Of a DNA stretch of 6,542 nucleotides, positions 1-6,057 are shown in pieces. This DNA is from Hyphomicrobiales bacterium (lineage in GTDB: Bacteria > Pseudomonadota > Alphaproteobacteria > Rhizobiales > Aestuariivirgaceae). The DNA is taken from the NCBI GenBank assembly GCA_027051995.1, contig JALUFY010000011.1:1-6542 (forward strand), read 5' to 3'. A program made the position numbers and the translations under genes. The notes under the pieces were generated by a model. It searched no databases, was not told the origin of the DNA, and was given only the letters and a program-made list of their open reading frames with translations. Each line of letters starts with the position of its first letter. Within the stretch, counting starts at the first letter, position 1.

Positions 1-421
1 CATCAATGCGCCAGGCGCCGGGCTTGAGCGGCTCTTTTGTGCGGTAAACGCCCATCTTGCGCTCCTGCAGGGAGATTTCGCGGTCCTGCCGGTAGCCCAC
101 GGGGCGGCCCAGCTTGACCTTCGTCTCAAGACCGGTGACGGGCTTGCCGTCCCTGGTGTTCAAGGTGATGGCCAGGCGTTTTTCCGGCGTGACTTCGAGG
201 GTGGTCTTCCAGCCCTTGGCGAGCATGGCGCGGGCCTTTTTGGCCTCGGCGTTGTATTTGATCGAGGCTTCATAACCGTTTCCGGGCAGAAGGCCCGTCC
301 AGCTGGTTTCGGCCTGATAGACCAGGAGCGCGTTGACGGCGAAGATGATGCCGAAAAACACCACGAGCATGGCCAGCACATGCCTGCCGGTGAGCTGAAA
401 CTGTTTTTTCGCCTGAGGCAT
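1..421 (-). CDS. ccoH: CcoH/FixH family cbb3 oxidase assembly protein, 3' end cut off
   Basis: Small membrane protein of the FixH family, needed for assembly or stability of the cbb3 oxidase, where it is thought to contact CcoN and the small subunits. 140 residues are visible and the frame is still open at the left edge; family members are usually about 150-170 residues, so only a short tail should be missing. A basic N-terminus (MPQAKKQF) leads into the typical G-R-H-V-L start of one transmembrane helix (about 14-35, containing FFGIIFAVN). The family-typical W-x-G-L (41-44) and N-x-Y (48-50) follow, then a soluble periplasmic domain rich in beta-type sequence. The ATG at 421 has GGAG 9 nt upstream (431-434). 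It lies 97 nt downstream of ccoG, in the usual ccoGHIS order. Identification rests on motif pattern and context; both agree. Confidence 0.88.
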   Translation of the reverse strand, partial: MPQAKKQFQLTGRHVLAMLVVFFGIIFAVNALLVYQAETSWTGLLPGNGYEASIKYNAEAKKARAMLAKGWKTTLEVTPEKRLAITLNTRDGKPVTGLETKVKLGRPVGYRQDREISLQERKMGVYRTKEPLKPGAWRID

Positions 422-518
422 GGCGGCGCGCTCCGGGGTTGGTCTGTTGCGGTCCGGCGGGCGGAGCGCGTCCTGCTCCGCCCGCCCATTATAGCCTGTT
501 CCGGCGGCCTGTTTGCGT
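422..518 (-). promoter_or_regulatory. ccoG-ccoH intergenic region with TATAAT hexamer and hairpin
   Basis: This 97-nt gap has a consensus TATAAT on the minus strand at 493-488, 25 nt after the ccoG stop, followed immediately by a strong hairpin (486-456). No convincing -35 hexamer sits 16-18 nt upstream of the TATAAT (the bases there read GCAAAC or similar), so a separate ccoH promoter is possible but weakly supported. The simplest reading is that ccoH is transcribed with ccoG. Confidence 0.25.
456..486. repeat. Perfect 12-bp inverted repeat (hairpin) between ccoG and ccoH
   Basis: GGCGGGCGGAGC at 456-467 pairs perfectly with GCTCCGCCCGCC at 475-486 across a 7-nt loop. The stem is almost all G:C, so it should be very stable in RNA or single-stranded DNA. 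On the minus (coding) strand the hairpin is not followed by a T run, so it does not fit a classical intrinsic terminator. It could slow 3'-5' decay of the ccoG message or cause partial termination. Confidence 0.7.
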
Positions 519-2030
519 CTATTTGGCCGGGGCTTCGAAAACGGCCTTCTTCTGCGCGGTCTCCGCGGGCTTGCCGTCCTTGCCCAGGGCCTCGATGCGG
601 AAGGTGAAATCCATGTGCGGGGATTTCAGTTTGGCCGGATCGGCCGTGACATAGACCTTGAGCGCCAGCGCCTTGTTGCCCTTCACGGGGATGTCCATCT
701 GGCGCGCCGGAGGCTTGTCATAGCCGTTGATGGTCATCTTGCCGCCGGGCAGGCCAACGATGGAGACGCGGAAGATGCGCGGCTGAAGCTGCATGTTGAG
801 CAGGCGCAGGGTATAGCCGTTGCGCACGCCGCCGCCAGACAGCTGCGTGTAGAGCGGATTGCGGTCATGCACGACATTGATCTGCAGATGGTCGCGGAAT
901 GTCAGATGCAAAAACAGGCCGATGGCGATGAGCGTCCAGACGGTGAGATAGACCAGGGTGCGCGGGCGGATGAAGCTGCGCCAGGTGAAATTCACATCCT
1001 TGCCGGTGGAATGCTCGTTGTAGGTGGTCAGGTTGGAATAGGAGATCAGGCCCTTCGGCTTGCCGATTTTCTCCATCACGCCGTCGCAGGCATCGATGCA
1101 CAGCGCGCAGGTGATGCAGGCCAGCTGCTGGCCGTCGCGGATGTCGATGCCGGTGGGGCAGACCGCATGGCACAGGCCGCAGTCGATGCAGTCGCCATAC
1201 TGGATTTCCGGATGCTTCTTGTGGTCGCGCTTGGAGCCGCGCGGCTCGCCGCGCCAGTCGTTGTAGGTGACGATCAGGGTGTCCTCGTCCACCATGGCGC
1301 CCTGAATGCGCGGCCAGGGGCACATGTAGATGCACACCTGCTCGCGCATGAAACCGGCGAAGACGAGGGTGATGGTGCCCATGATGGCGATGGTGGAATA
1401 GGCCACCGATGGCGCCTGGCCGGTGAAGACCTCCTTCACCAGGGTGGGCGCATCGGCGAAATAGAGAATGAAGGTGAGCGAGGTGCCATAGGCGATGATG
1501 GCCCAGATGGCGTATTTCAGCGAACGCTTGAGGATCTTGTTGGCCGTCCAGGGAGCCTTGTCGAGGCGCATCTGGGCGTTGCGGTCGCCCTCGATGAGGC
1601 GGTCCACGTGCATGAAGAGATCCGTCCAGACCGTCTGCCAGCAGCCATAGCCGCACCAGGCGCGGCCGAACATGGCGGTGAGGATGAACAGGCCGATGCC
1701 GGCCATGATGAGCAGGCCGGCCACGTAATAGAACTCCTGCGGCCAGATCTCGATCCAGAAGAAATAGAAGCGGCGGTGGGCCAGGTCGATGAGCACGGCC
1801 TGATCGGGCAGGCCGGGGCCGCGATCCCAGCGCAGCCAGGGGGTGATGAAAAAGACCGCCAGGGCGATGAGGGCAATGATGGACTTCAGATTGCGGAACT
1901 TGCCAGAGACGCTCTTGGGGAAGACCTTGCGGCGGGCCGCATAAAGCGAATCGCCGCCGGACTGGTCATGCGCCTGTTTCTGGGCTGGCGTCTTGCCGCC
2001 CTTTTTCACGGTGTTCAGAACTTCAACCAT
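519..2030 (-). CDS. ccoG: CcoG (FixG/RdxA) polyferredoxin-like cupric reductase, cbb3 oxidase maturation
   Basis: Membrane iron-sulfur protein of the CcoG/FixG/RdxA family, shown in other bacteria to reduce Cu(II) to Cu(I) for building the CuB centre of cbb3 oxidase. The 503 residues include hydrophobic segments near 50-66, 100-121, 171-190, 212-228 and 358-376. There is a WCGYGC motif (Cys126, Cys130) and a CIYMCPWPRIQ motif (Cys233, Cys237). Two 4Fe-4S ferredoxin motifs have the form CxxCxxCxxxC at 281-291 and 305-315, the first followed by PTGIDIRDG. The C-terminal ~120 residues form the FixG_C Ig-like domain. Length is in the usual range. The start is the ATG at 2030 (MVEVLNTVKK), preceded by AAGGG about 8 nt upstream; the frame stays open to 2177 but offers only a TTG and no family-like sequence. 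The gene lies 363 nt after ccoP, so it may have its own promoter. Confidence 0.95.
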   Translation of the reverse strand: MVEVLNTVKKGGKTPAQKQAHDQSGGDSLYAARRKVFPKSVSGKFRNLKSIIALIALAVFFITPWLRWDRGPGLPDQAVLIDLAHRRFYFFWIEIWPQEFYYVAGLLIMAGIGLFILTAMFGRAWCGYGCWQTVWTDLFMHVDRLIEGDRNAQMRLDKAPWTANKILKRSLKYAIWAIIAYGTSLTFILYFADAPTLVKEVFTGQAPSVAYSTIAIMGTITLVFAGFMREQVCIYMCPWPRIQGAMVDEDTLIVTYNDWRGEPRGSKRDHKKHPEIQYGDCIDCGLCHAVCPTGIDIRDGQQLACITCALCIDACDGVMEKIGKPKGLISYSNLTTYNEHSTGKDVNFTWRSFIRPRTLVYLTVWTLIAIGLFLHLTFRDHLQINVVHDRNPLYTQLSGGGVRNGYTLRLLNMQLQPRIFRVSIVGLPGGKMTINGYDKPPARQMDIPVKGNKALALKVYVTADPAKLKSPHMDFTFRIEALGKDGKPAETAQKKAVFEAPAK

Positions 2031-2177
2031 GACATGGCCCTTTGCCCTTTGATGCCTGCCCCGGTCAGGGGATGAGAAATGACGCCTTGCGATCCCTTCG
2101 CACCGGCTTGTCCGTGGCGCGAAAGAGGCTGGCGCCGCAAGCGCCCCGCCTTGATCCCGAAGGTGGCGAATTGACAA

Positions 2178-2209
2178 ATTTTATCTGTGATAATGTTACT
2201 CAAAAACAA
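2178..2209 (-). promoter_or_regulatory. Possible ccoG promoter in an AT-rich island
   Basis: On the minus strand TTGTTT (2209-2204) is separated by 17 nt from AGATAA (2186-2181), with TAAAAT overlapping at 2183-2178. Both hexamers are poor to moderate matches to the sigma-70 consensus. The case rests mostly on location: it is a clear AT-rich island in a GC-rich locus, upstream of ccoG and downstream of the hairpins that follow ccoP. No clean TTGAT-N4-ATCAA site was found beside it. This would imply a leader of about 140 nt. Confidence 0.25.
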
Positions 2210-2301
2210 TGGCCCTGGCCCGATCCGGACATCATGCCGCGCAGCCTTTTCGCCTCATGGAAAGCCGCCGCGCACAGAGCGTTCCGCCGGGCTTTCGTGA
2301 T

Positions 2302-2329
2302 CAGGGGATGGCGCGGACGCCATCCCCTG
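2302..2329. repeat. Perfect 12-bp inverted repeat with CGGA loop, downstream of ccoP
   Basis: CAGGGGATGGCG (2302-2313) pairs perfectly with CGCCATCCCCTG (2318-2329) around the four-base loop CGGA. It is the second of two hairpins met by RNA polymerase after leaving ccoP. There is no T run after it on either strand, so a Rho-independent terminator of the standard type is not supported. A decay barrier or part of a compound termination region is possible. Confidence 0.7.
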
Positions 2330-2342
2330 GTTTGCCGTGCGA

Positions 2343-2368
2343 AGCCCCGCCGCAAGAGTGGCGGGGCT
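2343..2368 (-). terminator. Hairpin 25 nt after ccoP, possible terminator or mRNA 3' stabiliser
   Basis: AGCCCCGCC (2343-2351) pairs with GGCGGGGCT (2360-2368), nine perfect pairs. C2353-G2358 can extend the stem inward and GCG/CGC flanks can extend it outward past one mismatch. It starts 25 nt beyond the ccoP stop on the coding strand. The sequence after it on the minus strand is TTCGCACGGC, with no U tract, so termination efficiency cannot be judged. It most likely marks the 3' end, full or partial, of the ccoNOQP message. Confidence 0.4.
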
Positions 2369-2393
2369 GCGCGATGTTATTTGTCCCGGCCCG

Positions 2394-3278
2394 TCAGGAC
2401 GCGCCGCCGCCCAGCGAGTGGACGTAGATGGTCAGCGCCTTGATGGTGTTGTCATCCAGGCGGTGCTTGTAGCCCCAGGCCGGCATGACGCCCAGCTTCG
2501 GCTTGGTGATCTGGCTGACGATGGAGGCCTTGTCGCCCTTGTAGAGCCAGATCCTGTCGGCCAGGCGCGGGCCGCCGGCTTCCTGGACGCCTTCGCCCTT
2601 TTCGCCATGACAGCCGTTGCAGCCGGCGTCGCCGTGGAAGAGCTTGTCGCCCTCGGCGGCCTTGGCCTCGTCATGCTTCTGCCCGGAGAGCTTCAGCACG
2701 TATTCGGCCAGGGCGTCGATTTGCGCCGGTTCCAGATCGCCGCCGAAGGCGGGCATGTCGGACGTGCGCGTATCCTCGTTGGCGTCGGGCTCGTAGCGGA
2801 CGCCGTCCTTGATGGTGGTGTAGATGTCCTCGAGCTTGCCGCCCCAGATCCAGTCATCATCATTGAGGTTCGGGTAGCCATAACCGCCCTGCGCGCCGGA
2901 GCCATGACACTGCACGCAGTTGACCTTGAAGGCCGCCGCGCCGGCATGGGTGGCGAATTCGCGCAGTTCGGGATCCTTGGCGATCTCCTCGACGGAGAGC
3001 TTCGACATCTTGCCGAGGAACTTCGCCTTTTGCGCCTTGGCCGCCTTCATCTCGGCAACCAGCTCGGTGCGGCCCGAAGTGCCAAGAAGGCCCTTGGTGT
3101 TGGTGTGTATCAGCGGGATGGCCGGATAGGCGATCACGTAGCCGAGGCCCCAGACGATCGTGGCGATAAACGTCCACACCCACCAGCGGGGCAACGGCGT
3201 GTTGAGTTCCCTGATGCCGTCCCATTCATGACCGGTCGTCTCCGTGCCGGTAACTTCATCTCTTTCAGGATTGGCCAT
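2394..3278 (-). CDS. ccoP: cbb3-type cytochrome c oxidase subunit III, dihaem cytochrome c (CcoP/FixP)
   Basis: Dihaem c-type cytochrome subunit that takes electrons from soluble or membrane cytochrome c and passes them towards CcoO and CcoN. The 294 residues match the family length. The N-terminal cytoplasmic stretch ends in the conserved H-E-W-D-G-I-x-E-L-N-T-P-L-P-R-W (17-32). A single transmembrane helix follows (about 32-52) and then two periplasmic cytochrome c domains. Haem sites are CVQCH (121-125) and CNGCH (220-224). Likely axial methionines are Met175 in DMPAFGG and Met265 in VMPAWG. The ATG at 3278 lies 5 nt after the ccoQ stop, with AAGGA in the ccoQ end as ribosome site, so translation is probably coupled. 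It is the last gene of the tightly packed structural operon. Confidence 0.97.
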   Translation of the reverse strand: MANPERDEVTGTETTGHEWDGIRELNTPLPRWWVWTFIATIVWGLGYVIAYPAIPLIHTNTKGLLGTSGRTELVAEMKAAKAQKAKFLGKMSKLSVEEIAKDPELREFATHAGAAAFKVNCVQCHGSGAQGGYGYPNLNDDDWIWGGKLEDIYTTIKDGVRYEPDANEDTRTSDMPAFGGDLEPAQIDALAEYVLKLSGQKHDEAKAAEGDKLFHGDAGCNGCHGEKGEGVQEAGGPRLADRIWLYKGDKASIVSQITKPKLGVMPAWGYKHRLDDNTIKALTIYVHSLGGGAS

Positions 3279-3283
3279 ATGTT

Positions 3284-3445
3284 TCAGTCCTTGATCTCGT
3301 CATCATCCAGCGGCGTCCGCGCCAGCTCCTCGTATGTCCGGGTCGAGCCCGGACGGAACACGAAGACGAGCACGGCGAGGAAGAACACGCCAAAAAGCAC
3401 GGTTGATATGGTGCCGGCGTAGTGCGCCACTGTTTCGTAGGTCAT
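3284..3445 (-). CDS. ccoQ: cbb3-type cytochrome oxidase small subunit CcoQ/FixQ
   Basis: A 53-residue single-span membrane protein that fills the usual position between ccoO and ccoP. It begins MTYETVAHYAG, has a hydrophobic helix at about 12-30 (TVLFGVFFLAVLVFVF), then the typical RPGS-x-R-x-Y-E-E motif and an acidic end (PLDDDEIKD). CcoQ is known to stabilise CcoP binding and, in Rhodobacter, has been linked to oxygen-dependent signalling. The start at 3445 is 5 nt after the ccoO stop, with AGGTAAGGG spanning the ccoO end as ribosome site. The coding strand contains a 7-bp perfect hairpin (3336-3354, GTCCGGG/CCCGGAC) that could be a message structure. Short length and low complexity make similarity weak on its own; position and motif make the call firm. 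Confidence 0.93.
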   Translation of the reverse strand: MTYETVAHYAGTISTVLFGVFFLAVLVFVFRPGSTRTYEELARTPLDDDEIKD

Positions 3446-3450
3446 TGCCC

Positions 3451-4209
3451 TTACCTCATGTTTTCAGGATTGTCCGGATCGAACGTCTTGAAATCCACGA
3501 GCGTGCCAAGCATTTGCAGATAGGCGATGAGCGCGTCGAGCTCGGTGATCTTCTCCGGATTTCCGTCGAAGTCACGGGCCTTCAGCGGTTCCGCCGAACC
3601 GAAGGTCTTCTGGCCGTAACGCTTGATCAGACCGTCGGTGTCCTCGCCCGTCGCCTGGGCGACGACATCGGCCTTGGCGTTCCTGATCATGTCGTCCGTG
3701 TAGGGCACGCCGACCAGGCGGTTGGTCTTCATGTCATCCGCGATATGCTCGTAGTCAAGCGGCGTCTTCGCGAGGAAGGGATAGCCTGGCATGACGGATT
3801 CTGGCACCACAGAGCGCGGATCATGCAGATGCTGGCGGTGCCACTTGTCGGAGTAGCGGCCGCCGACACGGGCCAGATCCGGGCCGGTGCGCTTGGAGCC
3901 CCACTGGAAGGGATGATCATACATGCTCTCGGCGGCCAGCGAGTAGTGGCCATAGCGCTCCACCTCGTCGCGGAACGGACGGATCATCTGCGAGTGGCAC
4001 AGATAGCAGCCCTCGCGGATATAGATCTTGCGTCCGGCCAGCTCGAGCGGGGTGTAGGGGCGCATGCCCTTGACCTTCTCGATGGTGTTGTCCAGCCAGA
4101 AGAGCGGCGCGATCTCGACCAGGCCGCCAACCGTGACGACCAGGAAGGACAGGATCAGCAGCAGCGTGGCGCTGCGTTCGACCTTGTCATGGTTGTTAAG
4201 GATTCCCAT
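3451..4209 (-). CDS. ccoO: cbb3-type cytochrome c oxidase subunit II, monohaem cytochrome c (CcoO/FixO)
   Basis: Membrane-anchored monohaem cytochrome c that relays electrons from CcoP to the haem b / b3-CuB centre of CcoN. The 252 residues are the normal family length. An N-terminal transmembrane helix (about 14-34, [20 protein letters not shown]) anchors a periplasmic domain. The hallmark stretch [18 protein letters not shown] is present, with the haem site CYLCH at 68-72. Other family motifs are [10 protein letters not shown] (85-94), [16 protein letters not shown] (106-121) and [10 protein letters not shown], whose Met140 is the likely axial ligand. The start ATG at 4209 is preceded by AGAGGGGAG about 9 nt upstream, inside a 19-nt gap after ccoN. 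No defect is seen. Confidence 0.97.
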   Translation of the reverse strand: MGILNNHDKVERSATLLLILSFLVVTVGGLVEIAPLFWLDNTIEKVKGMRPYTPLELAGRKIYIREGCYLCHSQMIRPFRDEVERYGHYSLAAESMYDHPFQWGSKRTGPDLARVGGRYSDKWHRQHLHDPRSVVPESVMPGYPFLAKTPLDYEHIADDMKTNRLVGVPYTDDMIRNAKADVVAQATGEDTDGLIKRYGQKTFGSAEPLKARDFDGNPEKITELDALIAYLQMLGTLVDFKTFDPDNPENMR

Positions 4210-4228
4210 TTTCTCTTACTCCCCTCTT

Positions 4229-5833
4229 CTAGGCCCGGGCCTCGGCGGCAATCGCCTCGCCGGAGCGGACATTGCCCTTGATGGTCTGCCAGACATTGAA
4301 GGCCATGAGCAGGCCGCCAACCAGGTAGAACCCGCCGCCAAGGGCGCGGATGACATAGTAGGGATGCATGGCCTCGACCGTCTCCGCGAAGGAATAGACG
4401 AGGAAGCCCTGGGCGTCGTATTCACGCCACATCAGGCCCTGCATGATGCCGGACACCCACATGGAGGAGGCGTAGAGAACGATGCCGAGCGTGGCCAGCC
4501 AGAAGTGCCAGCTCACCAGCGTCTCCGAATAGAGCCGCTCGCGGTTCCACAGCTTGGGCACGATGTAGTAGACCGAGCCCATGGTGATCATGCCGACCCA
4601 GCCGAGCGCGCCGGAATGCACGTGGCCGACCGTCCAGTCTGTGTAGTGCGACAGGGCGTTGACCGAGCGGATGGCCATCATCGGGCCCTCGAAGGTGGAC
4701 ATGCCGTAGAAGGCCACGGAAATGACCATCATGCGCAGGATGGGATCGGTGCGCAGCTTGTCCCAGGCGCCCGACAGCGTCATCAGGCCGTTGATCATGC
4801 CGCCCCAGGAGGGCATCCACAGGATCACCGACATGACCATGCCCAGGGTCTGCACCCAGTCCGGCAGGGCGGTGTAGTGCAGATGATGCGGGCCGGCCCA
4901 GATGTAGGTGAAGATCAGCGCCCAGAAGTGGACGATGGACAGCCGGTAGGAATAGACCGGGCGGTTGGCGCGCTTGGGCACGAAGTAATACATCATGCCG
5001 AGGAAGCCGGCGGTGAGGAAGAAGCCCACCGCGTTATGGCCATACCACCACTGGGTGATGGCGTCCGGCGCGCCGGAGAAGAGCGAATAGCTCTTGATGC
5101 CGAAGAAGGACACCGGCACCGCCATGTTGTTGCCCAGATGGAGCATGGCGATGGTGACGATGAAGGAAAGATAGAACCAGTTGGCCACGTAGATGTGGGA
5201 GACCTTGCGCTTCACCAGGGTGCCGAAGAAGACAAGGAAGTAGGCCACCCAGACGATGGTCAGCCACAGGTCCACATACCATTCGGGCTCGGCGTATTCG
5301 CGGCCCTGGGTGACGCCCATGACATAGCCGGTGGCGGCCAGCACGATGAACAGCTGGTAGCCCCAGAAGACGAACCAGGCCAGATTGCCGAAGGCCAGGC
5401 GGGTCTTGTTTGTGCGCTGCACCACGTAGAAGGACGTGGCGATCAGACCGTTGCCGCCAAAGGCGAAAATCACCGCCGAGGTGTGCACCGGGCGCAGACG
5501 CCCGAAGTTGGTCAGCGGGAAATCCCAATTGAGAACCGGGAAGGCCAGCTCCGAGGCGATATAGACGCCCACGGTGAAGCCGATGACGCCCCAGAACACC
5601 GTGGCGATGATGCCGGCGCGGACGACATCGTCCATGTATTCGGTCTGATCGGCGGCCGCCTGGCCGCTGAACGTGTTTTTCGCCATGTAGATCAGTCCGA
5701 GGACCGCGGCGATGAAGAAGATGCCCGCATGAATGGCGTAAGCGGTGTCAACGGCCTGCGACCACATGAAAATGGCCACCAGGGCGAGAACGGCCAATAC
5801 CGCCATCTGCGCTAGTCTGACTGTAACCCCCAT
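4229..5833 (-). CDS. ccoN: cbb3-type cytochrome c oxidase subunit I, catalytic (CcoN/FixN)
   Basis: Catalytic haem-copper subunit that reduces O2 to water and pumps protons, with high oxygen affinity, in the inner membrane. The 534 residues form many transmembrane helices. The first two (about 10-24 and 33-51) are the N-terminal extension common in alphaproteobacterial FixN. Metal ligands are visible: His117 (RPVHTS) and His406 for haem b, His404 (VGHVHS) for haem b3, and His266 ([10 protein letters not shown]), His316 and His317 (AGPHHLHY) for CuB. Tyr310 (FTYIWAG) is the expected C-family tyrosine cross-linked to His266. Glu382 in STFEGP is the conserved glutamate of this family. The ATG at 5833 has GAGAGGGA a few bases upstream. 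It heads the ccoNOQP operon and has an FNR/FixK-like box at 6001-6014. All key residues are present, so it should be active. Confidence 0.98.
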   Translation of the reverse strand: MGVTVRLAQMAVLAVLALVAIFMWSQAVDTAYAIHAGIFFIAAVLGLIYMAKNTFSGQAAADQTEYMDDVVRAGIIATVFWGVIGFTVGVYIASELAFPVLNWDFPLTNFGRLRPVHTSAVIFAFGGNGLIATSFYVVQRTNKTRLAFGNLAWFVFWGYQLFIVLAATGYVMGVTQGREYAEPEWYVDLWLTIVWVAYFLVFFGTLVKRKVSHIYVANWFYLSFIVTIAMLHLGNNMAVPVSFFGIKSYSLFSGAPDAITQWWYGHNAVGFFLTAGFLGMMYYFVPKRANRPVYSYRLSIVHFWALIFTYIWAGPHHLHYTALPDWVQTLGMVMSVILWMPSWGGMINGLMTLSGAWDKLRTDPILRMMVISVAFYGMSTFEGPMMAIRSVNALSHYTDWTVGHVHSGALGWVGMITMGSVYYIVPKLWNRERLYSETLVSWHFWLATLGIVLYASSMWVSGIMQGLMWREYDAQGFLVYSFAETVEAMHPYYVIRALGGGFYLVGGLLMAFNVWQTIKGNVRSGEAIAAEARA

Positions 5834-5962
5834 CTTTCCCTCTCTTGTCGATCTGGTTTCAGAACAATGGGTTCATTTACTGCCCGGTTCGTTGTGCGCC
5901 CCTTCCCCATCGGGATGGAGCCCCCCGTTCACAACCGGCCCGCCCGGACTCAAAGGCCAATC

Positions 5963-5976
5963 GTGATCCAAGTCAT
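5963..5976. promoter_or_regulatory. Degenerate second FNR/FixK-like half-palindrome
   Basis: GTGA-TCCAAG-TCAT keeps six of the eight conserved bases of TTGA-N6-TCAA. Its centre is 38 bp from that of the better box at 6001-6014. It would overlap the -10 and start point inferred for ccoN, a position usual for repression. It may be chance. Confidence 0.3.
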
Positions 5977-6014
5977 ATCATTAACACATTTTTAACATGA
6001 TTGATCTGGGTCAT
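5975..6014 (-). promoter_or_regulatory. FNR/FixK-type activator box and inferred ccoN promoter
   Basis: The palindrome TTGA-TCTGGG-TCAT (6001-6014) matches seven of eight conserved bases of the FNR/FnrL/FixK consensus TTGA-N6-TCAA. Reading towards ccoN, a TGATAT hexamer (5980-5975) ends 33 bases from the centre of the box. That would put the start point near 5967, with the box at about -41.5, the usual class II activator position, and a leader of roughly 130 nt. The surrounding sequence (5976-6005) is the most AT-rich part of the region. Oxygen control of cbb3 operons by FNR/FixK proteins is well established; the start point here is inference. Confidence 0.6.
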
Positions 6015-6057
6015 TGCGTCCTGCGACAGTTTGCTCGATTGAGCTCGGGACGGTTTG

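Larger units (their letters stand above)
2031..2393 (-). other. 363-nt ccoP-ccoG intergenic region without a credible gene
   Basis: No supported gene lies here. Open frames that cross it on the plus strand run into ccoP or lack a ribosome site and family-like sequence. Reading along the minus strand, it holds two strong hairpins just after ccoP (2368-2343 and 2329-2302), then GC-rich sequence, then an AT-rich island (about 2210-2171), then about 140 nt leading to ccoG. Near the ccoG start there is a short tandem AAAGGGC (about 2037-2050, minus strand) that supplies the ribosome site. Confidence 0.6.

Noticed and set aside
513..2075. Long plus-strand open frame (520 codons) opposite ccoG
   Set aside because: It mirrors the ccoG reading frame, as often happens in GC-rich genes. 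Its translation is a low-complexity Asp/Gly/Ala/His-rich string without any recognisable domain, while the minus strand encodes a clear CcoG.
2031..2177. Upstream extension of ccoG to a TTG at 2177
   Set aside because: The extra 49 residues contain no ATG and do not resemble the CcoG N-terminus. The ATG at 2030 has a ribosome site and gives a normal length.
2171..2199. Plus-strand TTGACA (2171-2176) as a promoter facing right
   Set aside because: The -35 match is perfect but no good -10 lies 16-18 nt away, and no plus-strand gene follows; the region downstream is antisense to ccoP.
2065..2310. 10-bp direct repeat TCAGGGGATG at 2065-2074 and 2301-2310
   Set aside because: Too short and isolated to suggest an attachment site or mobile element; no integrase, transposase or flanking repeats are present.
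2337..3422. Plus-strand open frame opposite ccoP and ccoQ
   Set aside because: It is antisense to the dihaem cytochrome gene, has no recognisable family and simply reflects codon bias of the true strand.
3334..4281. Plus-strand open frame opposite ccoO
   Set aside because: It is antisense to a complete ccoO with all expected motifs and has no independent evidence of coding.
4064..5815. Long plus-strand open frame (583 codons) opposite ccoN and the start of ccoO
   Set aside because: Same cause: it is antisense to strongly conserved oxidase genes, and the product is His/Asp/Gly/Ala-rich with no domain or ribosome site.
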